A stretch of 64,000 nt of DNA from Ruminococcaceae bacterium OttesenSCG-928-A16 (GTDB lineage: Bacteria > Bacillota > Clostridia > Oscillospirales > Ruminococcaceae): positions 1-64,000 of the forward strand of contig JAJDJP010000006.1 in assembly GCA_030267215.1 (NCBI GenBank), given 5' to 3'. The position numbers were made by a program, and so were the translations under genes. A model generated the notes under the pieces. That model had not been told where the DNA came from. It ran no database searches and was given only the letters and a program-made list of their open reading frames with translations. Below are positions 32,433 through 41,399 of the stretch, piece after piece. Each line of letters begins with the position of its first letter. The first letter of the stretch is position 1.

Positions 32433-34619
32433 TTAAAAAGAACAAGTAAAATCATACAGGATAAAGCGATAGTCGGTGTCCTCTAAACCGGGGGCGCTTG
32501 TTTGCCAGTGCAGCAGGTTGTTGCCGGGGGCCAAGGTAAGGGTGCCGCTAACCGTGCCGGGGGTAGAGGATAGGTTGTGTGTTTGCGCTTGCCCCTCTGG
32601 CTCGGTAAAGGTAATGGCGCTTGCGTGGGTAGAGTTATTATGAATATGGAAGGAATACTGAATGGTGATGGGGCTATTGGTAGAATTATAAAAATTAATA
32701 TTGCCCTCTGCATTGCAAAGCAGGCTGCTTGCATCGGTTATGCGGGGGTTGCTGGTGCCAGCGGCCACGGGCACAACACCAAACAAGGTATTGTAAATGT
32801 CTTCGCATTTTTTTTGGCCCAAAGCTGCCCGGGTGGTTTCGGCATACTCTTTAATGTTGTACACATACAGGGTTTCGTCCCAGCTAATAAGGGGGGCGGC
32901 ACCGGTAATTTGTTCTATTTCAAATATAAATTGTTCAAAATGGGCGGGCTCGTAGCCGCGTTTATCGATATAAAGCACCGTAAAGCCGCTTGCTGCCGCT
33001 TGTTGCAGCATTTGCTGGGTGGGCTTAGCTTGCAGGGTTTCCAGCGCTACGGCGCTGGGGCGGCCCTTGTAGGCGCCGTAGCTCCACCGCAATGTGCTGG
33101 AGTGCAGATACCCCCGAAACAGCTCGTAATCCTTCATTTCGTAAACCGGCGGGTTTTCGGGGAAGTTTACGTATGGAAATTGCAAAACCATGCTGCCGGG
33201 GGCCACATTTGCTTCTACCGTTTGGATAAAATCACGGTCGGCACTATAGTGGGCGGCCTCTTGCTGGCCAATGCCTTGGTAGGTTAGTGGCTCGGCAACA
33301 GAAAGGCCAAACAAGGCGCAAAGCACAACCGCCAGCACACCTTTTGCGGCACGCCCCTTGTTTGTAACGCTGGGCAAGGCGGCATTAATGCACACACACA
33401 AAGCAATAATGCTAAAACCCGCAATAAAAATGCTTATGCGTGTGTAGGCCCTTATTTGGGGGGTAATTAGCCAGCTAACCATGGTGCCAAACCCGGTTAC
33501 CACACCCAGCAAAATGGCCACTATGTTTAATTGGCTTAAAAATTTTACAACAGCCCAGTCTTTTTCTTGCTGTATCCATTTGGGTTTTTGCGTTACCAAC
33601 AAAAAGGCCAGCAACAGCACAAAGCCAACCATGGCAAACAGGCCTAAATACTCGGTTTGCTCGGCCAGGGTAATGGTTTGGTACTGGCTGCCAAGCTTGG
33701 TAAAAAACGGGATATTATACCCCTGCGGGGGAATGAACAGCGAGGCCAGCCGCAGCCCATAAATAGAAGCTTCTGCCACCGAGCGGTTGGGTGCCAGCGC
33801 ATTGGCGCCATTGTTGGCAAGGTAAAAAAAGGTGGGCAGGTAGGCCAGCAACAGGGGCATAGCAATGCAACTAAAAAAAACAACCGCCTTGCCAACAAGG
33901 GTTTTGGTAGCCTGCCATTTGTTGGGCGCGCGCAAAAATAGCACCAGCAGCGTAACAATAAAAAAGAAACACCCAAAATAGGCGTAATAAATACCACTAA
34001 TGGCAAACAGCATTAAAATGGCGATGCCAAAAATATTCCTTCGGTACCTAAAAAACCCTTTTTGGATACGCAGGAAGGAATCGTCTTGCAAAAGCCAGAG
34101 GTAAAAAAGTGTAACCAGCGGTAAAAAGAAATAGCAAATAAGAAAAAAATGAGAGGTGCCGTGCAAAAAGCGGTAGGGGGCAAAGGTGTAAATAATGCCG
34201 CCCAAAACAGCCACCCAGGGCCGCACCGTAAGGTTGCGCAATACAAAATACATCGAAAGCGCCGACAGAATAACCACACCGTAATAAGCAACATTAAAAG
34301 CGGCCCCAATATTGCCAAAAACAAGCAACAAACCCTTTAAACAAAGGTAAAAAAAGGTGTCTCCATAACTGGGGAAATCGTACAAATTGGTGCCAAGGGG
34401 TGCGCCAAGCATAGCGTTTGGCCCATACCAGGTATTTTCTAGCATGGTTTTTAGGGTGGCCCCCAGCAGCTTAGAATCGTGCCCGAGGTATAAAAGCGGA
34501 ACCGTAAGGCGTGCTTGCAAAATACCACTTACTTTAATAAATAAAAGTGTGGTAAAAAGCAGTAGCAGCAGCACCGCAACCCAATCTTTTTTATGTTTTT
34601 TTAGGCTATTTTGTTTCAT
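32433..34619 (-). CDS. YfhO-like multi-spanning membrane protein
   Basis: About 728 residues from ATG 34619 (GAGG 6 bases upstream). There are roughly 12 predicted membrane helices over residues 15-450, then a large outside domain ending in a beta-rich region (about 600-728). The layout resembles YfhO-type membrane proteins, a GT-C-like group linked to glycosylation of wall or surface polymers. YfhO from Bacillus works with a GtrA and a GT2 enzyme, and here both lie directly upstream, so transfer of a lipid-linked sugar outside the membrane is a good inference. The start overlaps the glycosyltransferase stop. Confidence 0.75.
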   Translation of the reverse strand: MKQNSLKKHKKDWVAVLLLLLFTTLLFIKVSGILQARLTVPLLYLGHDSKLLGATLKTMLENTWYGPNAMLGAPLGTNLYDFPSYGDTFFYLCLKGLLLVFGNIGAAFNVAYYGVVILSALSMYFVLRNLTVRPWVAVLGGIIYTFAPYRFLHGTSHFFLICYFFLPLVTLFYLWLLQDDSFLRIQKGFFRYRRNIFGIAILMLFAISGIYYAYFGCFFFIVTLLVLFLRAPNKWQATKTLVGKAVVFFSCIAMPLLLAYLPTFFYLANNGANALAPNRSVAEASIYGLRLASLFIPPQGYNIPFFTKLGSQYQTITLAEQTEYLGLFAMVGFVLLLAFLLVTQKPKWIQQEKDWAVVKFLSQLNIVAILLGVVTGFGTMVSWLITPQIRAYTRISIFIAGFSIIALCVCINAALPSVTNKGRAAKGVLAVVLCALFGLSVAEPLTYQGIGQQEAAHYSADRDFIQTVEANVAPGSMVLQFPYVNFPENPPVYEMKDYELFRGYLHSSTLRWSYGAYKGRPSAVALETLQAKPTQQMLQQAAASGFTVLYIDKRGYEPAHFEQFIFEIEQITGAAPLISWDETLYVYNIKEYAETTRAALGQKKCEDIYNTLFGVVPVAAGTSNPRITDASSLLCNAEGNINFYNSTNSPITIQYSFHIHNNSTHASAITFTEPEGQAQTHNLSSTPGTVSGTLTLAPGNNLLHWQTSAPGLEDTDYRFILYDFTCSF

Positions 34620-35589
34620 TGTCATCCTCGGCACAGGTTGCCGCTTGGTTTTTATTAAAATTAAGCCGTTTTTCTTCTATAACCAAGGGGCGGTTTATTA
34701 CACGGGCATTAATATTCAAAACATATTCGCCCAGCAGGCCAATAAAGATAAGCTGGATTGAACCAAAGAAAAACACACCGATGGAAAGCGGCGCAATACC
34801 GGCCGAGAAGCGATCCCAGTAAATGAGTTTTAAAACAAGGTAAACCAGGCCAATAATGCCGCTTATGGCAGCAACCACAAAGCCCAGCAAGGTGGCCGCA
34901 CGCAGCCCAATTTTGGTATAGCTGGTAAAGCTAAGCATGGCGGCGTTGTACAAAGTATACCAGTTGTTGTGGGTTTTGCCAGCCCGGCGCTGGGGCTGCT
35001 GGTAGGCAATGTCAACGTGGTCCGGGGCATACTCGGCCACAATGCCGCGCAAAAAGGGCAGGGGGTCTTTTAAGGTGCGCATGGTTTCTATAAAGCTTTT
35101 GTCGTACAAGCCAAAGCCGGTAAAATGCTCTATTTGGTCTACCGTGCTCATTTTTTTAATAGATTTATAATACAGCGAGCGCAAAAAATAAACCAGGCCG
35201 CTTTCTTTACTGCTGGTTTTTATACCGCACACAACCTGGGCACCTTTTTCCCACTCTTCTACAAAGCGGGGTATCAGCTCCACCGGGTCCTGAAAATCGG
35301 CCACCATCAAAATTACACAGTCGCCGCTGGTTTGCATCATGCCATAATAGGGGCTGCTAAACTGCCCAAAGTTTTTTTTGTTAAAAATGGCCTTTACCTT
35401 GGCATCTTTGCTGCAAAGTTCTTCCAGCTTGTTTCGGGTGCCATCGGTAGAGTAATTATCGATAAACAAAATTTCGTAGTTATATTGTGGCAAAGAGGCT
35501 TTCAGCTCTTGCTTAACCGCCAGATAAATGGGCTCCACGTTTTCAATTTCGTTGTAACAGGGGATAACCACCGATATTGTTTTTTGCAT
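34606..35589 (-). CDS. GT2 polyprenyl-phosphate glycosyltransferase
   Basis: 327 residues. The GT-A domain (about 1-220) starts SVVIPCYNEIENVEPIYLAV, with the donor motif ILMVADFQDPVELIP holding the D-x-D-type aspartates. Two C-terminal membrane helices (about 232-255 and 267-295) place it in the DPM1/GtrB-like group. It likely loads a sugar onto undecaprenyl phosphate. It lies between the GtrA-like and YfhO-like genes, a flippase/transferase trio. Confidence 0.87.
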   Translation of the reverse strand: MQKTISVVIPCYNEIENVEPIYLAVKQELKASLPQYNYEILFIDNYSTDGTRNKLEELCSKDAKVKAIFNKKNFGQFSSPYYGMMQTSGDCVILMVADFQDPVELIPRFVEEWEKGAQVVCGIKTSSKESGLVYFLRSLYYKSIKKMSTVDQIEHFTGFGLYDKSFIETMRTLKDPLPFLRGIVAEYAPDHVDIAYQQPQRRAGKTHNNWYTLYNAAMLSFTSYTKIGLRAATLLGFVVAAISGIIGLVYLVLKLIYWDRFSAGIAPLSIGVFFFGSIQLIFIGLLGEYVLNINARVINRPLVIEEKRLNFNKNQAATCAEDDNETK

Positions 35590-35746
35590 GAAAATACCTC
35601 TTAAAAAAACATTTTATTCCCACTAAGTGGGTTTAATACCCCGCCCCGCTGCGCTTTTTTGCTTGTGCCCGGTGCTGTCTGGTCGTCTCTGCTAGGGGGC
35701 GGTTCATTTGCCCCTAGTAGGGTTAGCCACGTCTTTTAGGGGCGTT

Positions 35747-36187
35747 TTACTTTTTATAAGCCCACAGCTTGTTGATAATAAAGTTAAGCGGAATGGTAAC
35801 CACCAGCCCAATAAGGGGGGCAAGCCAGGTGCTTACGCCCAAAATATCCACCTGCAGATACAACAAAGCCGAAGACAAAATAAAGGTGAAGCCATAAGCC
35901 ACATAGGTGCGCAGCAGCCTTTTTACAATCGATTTCCAGTCGTTATTTTCGGATTTAAAGACGAAGCGGTTGTTCCAAAAAAAGCTGTTGGCAACGCTAA
36001 CAATAAACCCCACAATGTTGCCCACCATATATAAATTGGGGTTAATGGCCACAAACAAATAATAAATGGCAAGGCTAATAAGGGTGTTGCTGGCCCCCAC
36101 AATGCCAAATTTAATAAATTGCTTCAGCAATTCTATTTTAGAAGATGGTTCGGTTTCGGGTGCTGGCTTTTGCGAAGAATCCTTCAT
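35747..36187 (-). CDS. GtrA-family membrane protein
   Basis: 146 residues from ATG 36187 (GGGAG upstream; the longer frame from 36352 lacks support). Four predicted helices, with the family start FIKFGIVGASNTLISLAIYY and NSFFWNNRFVFKSE (about 67-80). GtrA proteins are proposed to flip lipid-linked sugars. It is in the same direction as the GT2 and YfhO-like genes and follows the CDP-sugar genes. Confidence 0.88.
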   Translation of the reverse strand: MKDSSQKPAPETEPSSKIELLKQFIKFGIVGASNTLISLAIYYLFVAINPNLYMVGNIVGFIVSVANSFFWNNRFVFKSENNDWKSIVKRLLRTYVAYGFTFILSSALLYLQVDILGVSTWLAPLIGLVVTIPLNFIINKLWAYKK

Positions 36188-36358
36188 AATGGCTCCCTTT
36201 TGCTGGCGTAAAAGCCCTGAAAAACAGATGATGCATAAAAGGCCACGCCGGCCTATAAAGGCCGGCATTTGCACTACCCACAGCCAATTAAAAACCACAA
36301 TAGGTTTGGTTGGCTGCGGTAAACGTGTTTGTTGCCCAACCAAGCGGGGCAATGCCCT

Positions 36359-37714
36359 TTATTGGGCGTTTTGGCGGGCAGCTTCTATAATTACCTGTGC
36401 CATATAGTCTATTTTTTCGTCGGTCATGCCGGGGTAAACGCCCACCCAAAAGGTGTTGTTCATAATAAGGTCGGTGTTGGCAAGTGTGCCCACAACGCGG
36501 TACCCCTCACCGGTTTGCCGCATTTCGTCAAAACACGGATGCTTGATTAAGTTGCCCGAAAACAGCATGCGGGTTTGCACGCCTTTTTCTTCTACAGCAC
36601 GCACCAAGGCTTCGCGCTGGATATTGGCCCCCGGGCGCAGCGTAATTAAAAAGCCAAACCAGCTGGGGTTCGAGTTTTCCTCGGCTTCGGGCAAAATAAA
36701 AATATCTTCGGCCGCAGCCAGGGCGGCACGCAGCCGCTGCCAGTTGTGGCGGCGGGCCTTTACAAAGGCGGGCAATTTTTTAAGTTGCTCGCAGCCAATG
36801 GCCGCTTGCATATCGGTTACTTTTAGGTTGTAGCCAAAGTGGCTGTATACATATTTATGGTCGTACCCTTTGGGTAATTCGCCATACTGGCCGTCGTACC
36901 GGTGGCCACAAAAATCATCCACGCCAGAGGGGCAGCGGCAATCCCGTCCCCAATCTCGGAAGGATTTGATCAAACGATCGAGCAGAGGGTTGTTGGTATA
37001 AACGCAGCCGCCTTCGCCCATGGTAAGGTGGTGGGGCGGGTAAAAGCTAGAGGTACCAATGTCGCCAACGGTACCAGTGTTAACGGTTTTGCCATCAATA
37101 GTATATTCGCTGCCAAGGGCATCGCAGTTATCCTCTACAAGCCACAGGTTATGCTTTTCGCAAAACGGTTTTATTACAGAAAGATTGAATGGGTTGCCCA
37201 GGGTGTGGGCCACCATAACAGCTTTGGTTTTGCTGCTTAGCGCGGCCTCCAGCTGGGTAACATCAATGTTATACTGCGGCAGGGTAACATCTAAAAATAC
37301 CGGCACAGCCCCGTACTGAATAATGGGGGTGACGGTGGTGGGAAACCCGCACGCAACCGTAATTACCTCGTCGCCACGTTTAATGCGGCGCTCGCCAAGT
37401 TCTTGCGCGGTTAGGGCGGCAAACGCAATTAAGTTGGCAGAAGAGCCGCTGTTTACCAAATTGGCAAACTTAACCCCCATAAGGCGTGCAAATTCTTTTT
37501 CAAAAAGGTCGGCATATCGGCCGGTGGTAAGCCAAAAATCCAGCGAGGCATCTACCAAGCTGCGCATTTCTTTTTCGTCAAACACACGGGCGGCGTAGGG
37601 CACCCTGTCCCCGGGGGTAAAGTCCTTTTGTTCCATTTTATAGGTGCGGCAATACTCCTCTACCTGCTGCAAAATTTGCTCGCGGGCAGCAGTTTCGGTC
37701 ATATTTTCAAACAT
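36359..37714 (-). CDS. rfbH: CDP-4-dehydro-6-deoxyglucose 3-dehydrase (E1)
   Basis: 451 residues, DegT/DnrJ/EryC1 fold. The PLP-lysine is replaced by His in SSFYPPHHLTMGEGG (about residue 220), the mark of the E1 dehydrase. Cys residues in DWGRDCRCPSGVDDFC (about 249-264) fit the [2Fe-2S] cluster. It removes the 3-hydroxyl from CDP-4-keto-6-deoxyglucose with PMP and an E3-type reductase, which is not seen here. GGAGG precedes the ATG. It follows rfbF and rfbG in an operon. Confidence 0.93.
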   Translation of the reverse strand: MFENMTETAAREQILQQVEEYCRTYKMEQKDFTPGDRVPYAARVFDEKEMRSLVDASLDFWLTTGRYADLFEKEFARLMGVKFANLVNSGSSANLIAFAALTAQELGERRIKRGDEVITVACGFPTTVTPIIQYGAVPVFLDVTLPQYNIDVTQLEAALSSKTKAVMVAHTLGNPFNLSVIKPFCEKHNLWLVEDNCDALGSEYTIDGKTVNTGTVGDIGTSSFYPPHHLTMGEGGCVYTNNPLLDRLIKSFRDWGRDCRCPSGVDDFCGHRYDGQYGELPKGYDHKYVYSHFGYNLKVTDMQAAIGCEQLKKLPAFVKARRHNWQRLRAALAAAEDIFILPEAEENSNPSWFGFLITLRPGANIQREALVRAVEEKGVQTRMLFSGNLIKHPCFDEMRQTGEGYRVVGTLANTDLIMNNTFWVGVYPGMTDEKIDYMAQVIIEAARQNAQ

Positions 37715-37774
37715 GGTGTATCCTCCGTAATAAGTAAAATTTAATAGGGTTGGCCTGCCGGGCGCCGGGCTGGG

Positions 37775-38821
37775 CTAGCTAAAAAACAGCGCAATCTGGC
37801 GGTCCATTTCCTGCTCAATATCCTGCCCGGCGTTTAGCGCTTTTACCCAAAGCACGGTGTTTTCAATGGCTTCTTCAATGTGCCAGCGTGGCTGCCAATT
37901 AAAAACCGAGCGCAACTTGCTGCAATCCAATTTCAAAAAATTAGCTTCGTGCGGGCCTTTTACCGCCTTGGCGGCCCACTGGGCACCTTCGCCCCAAAAA
38001 TGGCAAAATAAATCCACCAGTTTTTCGGTGGTTACACAATCACTGTCGTCGGGGCCAATGTTGTAGTAACCGGCAAAACTGGGGGTTTCGTATTGGCGCT
38101 GGGCAATCATTAAATAGGCGGCCAAAGGCTCCAGCACATGCTGGTATGGCCGGGTAGAATGCGGGTTGCGCACCTGTATTTTTTCGCCTTTTAATACTGC
38201 GCGTATACAATCGGGCACAATGCGGTCGGCGGCAAAGTCTCCGCCGCCAATAACGTTGCCGGCACGCGCGGTAGATACCGGTATCCCGGCATCGGAAAAA
38301 AAGCTGTTGATGTAAGAATGGGTTACAAGCTCGGAACAACTTTTGGAGTTAGAGTAGGGGTCAAACCCGTCCAGCGGGTCGTTTTCGCGGTAGCCCCAGG
38401 CCCATTCGTTGTTTAAATAAACTTTATCGGTGGTAACATTCACAACACTTTTGGCGCCCCCGTGCTGCCGAATGCACTCCAGCAGGTTTACGGTGCCCAT
38501 TACGTTGGTGTCAAAGGTTTCGCGCGGGTTTACATAGCTTTCGCGCACAATGGGCTGGGCCGCCAAATGAAAAACAATTTCGGGCGAGGCTTGGTTATAC
38601 ACCGCCTGCAGGGTTTTAAAATCTCGCACATCGCCTATCACGCTAACCATTTGCCCCTCTACCCCGCAAAGGGCAAACAGGTTTGGCTGGGTGGGTGGTT
38701 GTAGTGCATAGCCGGTTACCAGGGCGCCGGCTTTGGCCAGCATATAGCACAACCATGCACCCTTAAAACCGGTGTGGCCGGTTACAAATACTTTTTTGCC
38801 GCGGTAAAAATCCAAGTTCAA
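37775..38821 (-). CDS. rfbG: CDP-glucose 4,6-dehydratase
   Basis: 348 residues from TTG 38821, which has GGGAGGGA at good spacing and lies 2 bases from the rfbF stop. The longer frame would read through rfbF. The SDR nucleotide site KKVFVTGHTGFKGAWLCYML (about 8-27), FHLAAQPIVRESY and the catalytic Thr-Asp-Lys/YxxxK (NVTTDKVYLN, YSNSKSCSE) are present. It makes CDP-4-keto-6-deoxyglucose. Confidence 0.92.
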   Translation of the reverse strand: MNLDFYRGKKVFVTGHTGFKGAWLCYMLAKAGALVTGYALQPPTQPNLFALCGVEGQMVSVIGDVRDFKTLQAVYNQASPEIVFHLAAQPIVRESYVNPRETFDTNVMGTVNLLECIRQHGGAKSVVNVTTDKVYLNNEWAWGYRENDPLDGFDPYSNSKSCSELVTHSYINSFFSDAGIPVSTARAGNVIGGGDFAADRIVPDCIRAVLKGEKIQVRNPHSTRPYQHVLEPLAAYLMIAQRQYETPSFAGYYNIGPDDSDCVTTEKLVDLFCHFWGEGAQWAAKAVKGPHEANFLKLDCSKLRSVFNWQPRWHIEEAIENTVLWVKALNAGQDIEQEMDRQIALFFS

Positions 38822-38823
38822 CG

Positions 38824-39603
38824 CTATCCCTCCCAAGATTTCCACGGTGCCGCCCCACTGGCCCATAGTTCTTCTAAATGTTGTTTGTCGCGCAGCGTAT
38901 CCATGCACTGCCAAAACCCGTTATGCCTGTAGGCCTTTAGTTCCCCCATGCGGGCCAAAGCTTCTAGGGGTTCTTTTTCAAAAACGGTGGTGTCGCCGCC
39001 AATGTAATTAAAAATAGCGGGGTTTAACACCATATACCCGGCGTTAATCATGCTGCCGTCGTTAACGCTTTTTTCTCGGAAGTTATTGATGCTTTGGTTC
39101 TCATCAATATCCAGCACACCGTAGCGCTGGCCCACATTTATGGCAGTAAGGGTGGCAATTTTGCCGTGCTGCAAATGAAAATCTCGCAGCGCATGCAAAT
39201 CAATATCAGCTACGCCATCGCCGTAGGTAAGCATAAAGGGCTCGTCGCCAATATATTTTTGAATACGCTTGATGCGGCCGCCCGTCATGGTGTTAAGGCC
39301 GGTATCTACCAGCGTAACACGCCAAGGCTCTGCGGCGTTGCCGTGCAGCTCCGTATGGTTTTCGTTTTCAAAATCGAAGGTTACATCGCTGCGGTAGAGG
39401 TAGTAATCGGCAAAATATTCTTTAATAACATGCTGCTTATACCCACAACAAATAATAAAATCGTTAAAGCCGTAATGAGAATATTCCTTCATAATATGCC
39501 AAAGGATGGGCATTTCGCCAATTTCAATCATTGGTTTTGGGCGCAAATGGCTTTCCTCTGAGATACGGGTGCCATAACCGCCTGCCAAAATAACCACTTT
39601 CAT
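38824..39603 (-). CDS. rfbF: Glucose-1-phosphate cytidylyltransferase
   Basis: 259 residues. MKVVILAGGYGTRISEESHL is the nucleotide-binding start, RPKPMIEIGEMPILWHIM the sugar-phosphate motif, and LTYGDGVADIDL (about 124-135) the metal-binding region. It makes CDP-glucose, the first step of the CDP-3,6-dideoxyhexose route. First gene of the minus-strand operon; AAGGAGGG precedes its ATG. Confidence 0.95.
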   Translation of the reverse strand: MKVVILAGGYGTRISEESHLRPKPMIEIGEMPILWHIMKEYSHYGFNDFIICCGYKQHVIKEYFADYYLYRSDVTFDFENENHTELHGNAAEPWRVTLVDTGLNTMTGGRIKRIQKYIGDEPFMLTYGDGVADIDLHALRDFHLQHGKIATLTAINVGQRYGVLDIDENQSINNFREKSVNDGSMINAGYMVLNPAIFNYIGGDTTVFEKEPLEALARMGELKAYRHNGFWQCMDTLRDKQHLEELWASGAAPWKSWEG

Positions 39604-39873
39604 GCTTGTTGGGCCCTCCTTAAAATACGCAAAAAATATTTATAAACATACATACTAAATATACTAGAACAGAAGAGTTTTGTAAAGGGCTGGGCCCCTG
39701 GCAGCAAACAAGAAAGCTGGCGATGGAATGTATAAAACAAACATAAAACAGGGTTTTTCACCCAGTTTTCAGTTATGGTTCAAATGGCTTTCAAACAGGG
39801 GGGGTATACTGGGGTTGCCAGCATAAGTAAATAGCACGGCAACAAGTTAATTTTTGCCAGAAAGGGGAACACA

Positions 39874-40551
39874 GTGGAACAACCAAAGTTTAGGCACGAA
39901 CTGAAATATAGCATTAATATGGCCGATTGGTTGCAGTTGCGCAGCCGGTTGCGCCTGCTTGCAAAACCAGATGAAAACGCAGGAGCAGAGGGAAGCTACA
40001 CCATTCGCAGCCTTTATTTTGATAATTATGCCGATAAAGCCGTTACCGAAAAACTTGCGGGTGTTAGCCGCCGCGAAAAGTTTCGCCTGCGGTACTACAA
40101 TGGCGATATATCGTTTATTAAGCTAGAAAAAAAGAGCAAGGTAAAAAGCCTTATCAACAAGCAAGCCGCAGGGGTAAGCGCAACGCAGTGTGCCGCGCTG
40201 CTAAAGGGGCAAACGGCCTTTTTGCTGCAAAGCAACCAGCCCTTATTATGCGAGCTGTACGAAAAAATGCAAAGCCAGCAACTGCGCCCCAAAATAATTG
40301 TGGATTATGAACGCGAAGCCTATGTATATGCCCCGGGTAATGTGCGGGTAACCATAGATAGCAACATACGCACAAGTAACCACGTAAACCAGTTTTTAAA
40401 CCCGGGCAATGTTACCATGCCGGCCGCCGCAGCCACTATTTTAGAGGTGAAGTTCGATGAATTTTTGCCCGACATAATTCGGGATATTATCCAGCTAAAA
40501 AACCGAAGTTCGACCGAGTTTTCGAAATATGTTGTAACAAGGCTGGTATAA
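39874..40551 (+). CDS. VTC-domain protein, putative polyphosphate polymerase
   Basis: 225 residues from GTG 39874 (AAAGGGGAA upstream). It is a single VTC/CYTH-like tunnel domain with many basic and acidic residues: FRHELKYSINMADW, YTIRSLYFDN, RREKFRLRYYNGDISFIKLE with KKSK, and a C-terminal EVKFDEFLPDIIRDI. VTC domains make polyphosphate from ATP in yeast; bacterial homologues next to DUF4956 and CotH genes are common but not well understood. Confidence 0.82.
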   Translation: MEQPKFRHELKYSINMADWLQLRSRLRLLAKPDENAGAEGSYTIRSLYFDNYADKAVTEKLAGVSRREKFRLRYYNGDISFIKLEKKSKVKSLINKQAAGVSATQCAALLKGQTAFLLQSNQPLLCELYEKMQSQQLRPKIIVDYEREAYVYAPGNVRVTIDSNIRTSNHVNQFLNPGNVTMPAAAATILEVKFDEFLPDIIRDIIQLKNRSSTEFSKYVVTRLV

Positions 40552-40610
40552 ACGCAGCCAATAAAAGATATTAAATACGCCATAAATAACAAAGAATAGA
40601 GGAAAAAGCA

Positions 40611-41279
40611 ATGTTGGAGAATTTATTTAATTTTACTTTTTTAAGCAAAGCGGCCAGTATTTCGGTGCTGGATATTTTGTTTGCGCTGGCCATTTCGTTT
40701 GCGCTGGGGCTGTTTATCTTTTTTGTGTACAAAAAAACCTTTAACGGGGTTATGTATTCTTCTTCGTTTGGCATTTCGCTTATTGCCATGGACATGATTA
40801 CCACCTTAATTATTTTGGCGGTGTCCTCCAACCTCATTGCCTCTTTGGGCATGGTGGGGGCACTGTCCATTGTTCGTTTTCGTACCGTAATTAAAGAACC
40901 GCTGGACCTGGTATTTTTGTTTTGGAGTATTACCGCTGGCATTATTGTGGGCGTTGGGCTTATTCCGCTGGCGGTAATTGGCTCGGTGGTTATTGGGGTA
41001 ATTTTGTTTGTGTTTGTAAACAAAAAAACCACCGACACCCCCTATGTGATGATTATAAGCTGCGAGGATAACAGAGCCGAAGCCGACAGCATTGCGCTAA
41101 TTAAAGCGCAGGCGGGCAAATACCTGCTTAAAAGCAAAACGGTATCGGCGGGTGGGGTAGAGCTTACGCTGGAAGTGCGCCTGAAGGAGAATACCGCAAA
41201 ACTGGTAAACAACCTGCTGGCAGTGGGCGGGGTGCAAAACGCCGTGCTGGTAAGCTATAACGGCGAATACTATATGTAG
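40611..41279 (+). CDS. DUF4956 membrane protein
   Basis: 222 residues with about four membrane helices in the first 140 (LDILFALAISFALGLFIFFV, LVFLFWSITAGIIVGVGLIP) and a cytosolic C-terminal domain (about 143-222). The SLGMVGALSIVRFRTVIKEP segment (about 83-102) is the hallmark of the family. It sits between VTC and CotH genes, as in many Firmicutes. The function is unknown; coupling polyphosphate synthesis to transport or sensing is a guess. Confidence 0.85.
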   Translation: MLENLFNFTFLSKAASISVLDILFALAISFALGLFIFFVYKKTFNGVMYSSSFGISLIAMDMITTLIILAVSSNLIASLGMVGALSIVRFRTVIKEPLDLVFLFWSITAGIIVGVGLIPLAVIGSVVIGVILFVFVNKKTTDTPYVMIISCEDNRAEADSIALIKAQAGKYLLKSKTVSAGGVELTLEVRLKENTAKLVNNLLAVGGVQNAVLVSYNGEYYM

Positions 41280-41399
41280 CGGTGGTGCCTGGCGGTTTAC
41301 TTTAATACCCCGCCAGCCAGGGGCAAAAGGCAAAGCCATGCACCAAAAAGGTATTTAAATACCGCAAAATCAAGCTTAACAAAATAAAGGGAAACAAGT

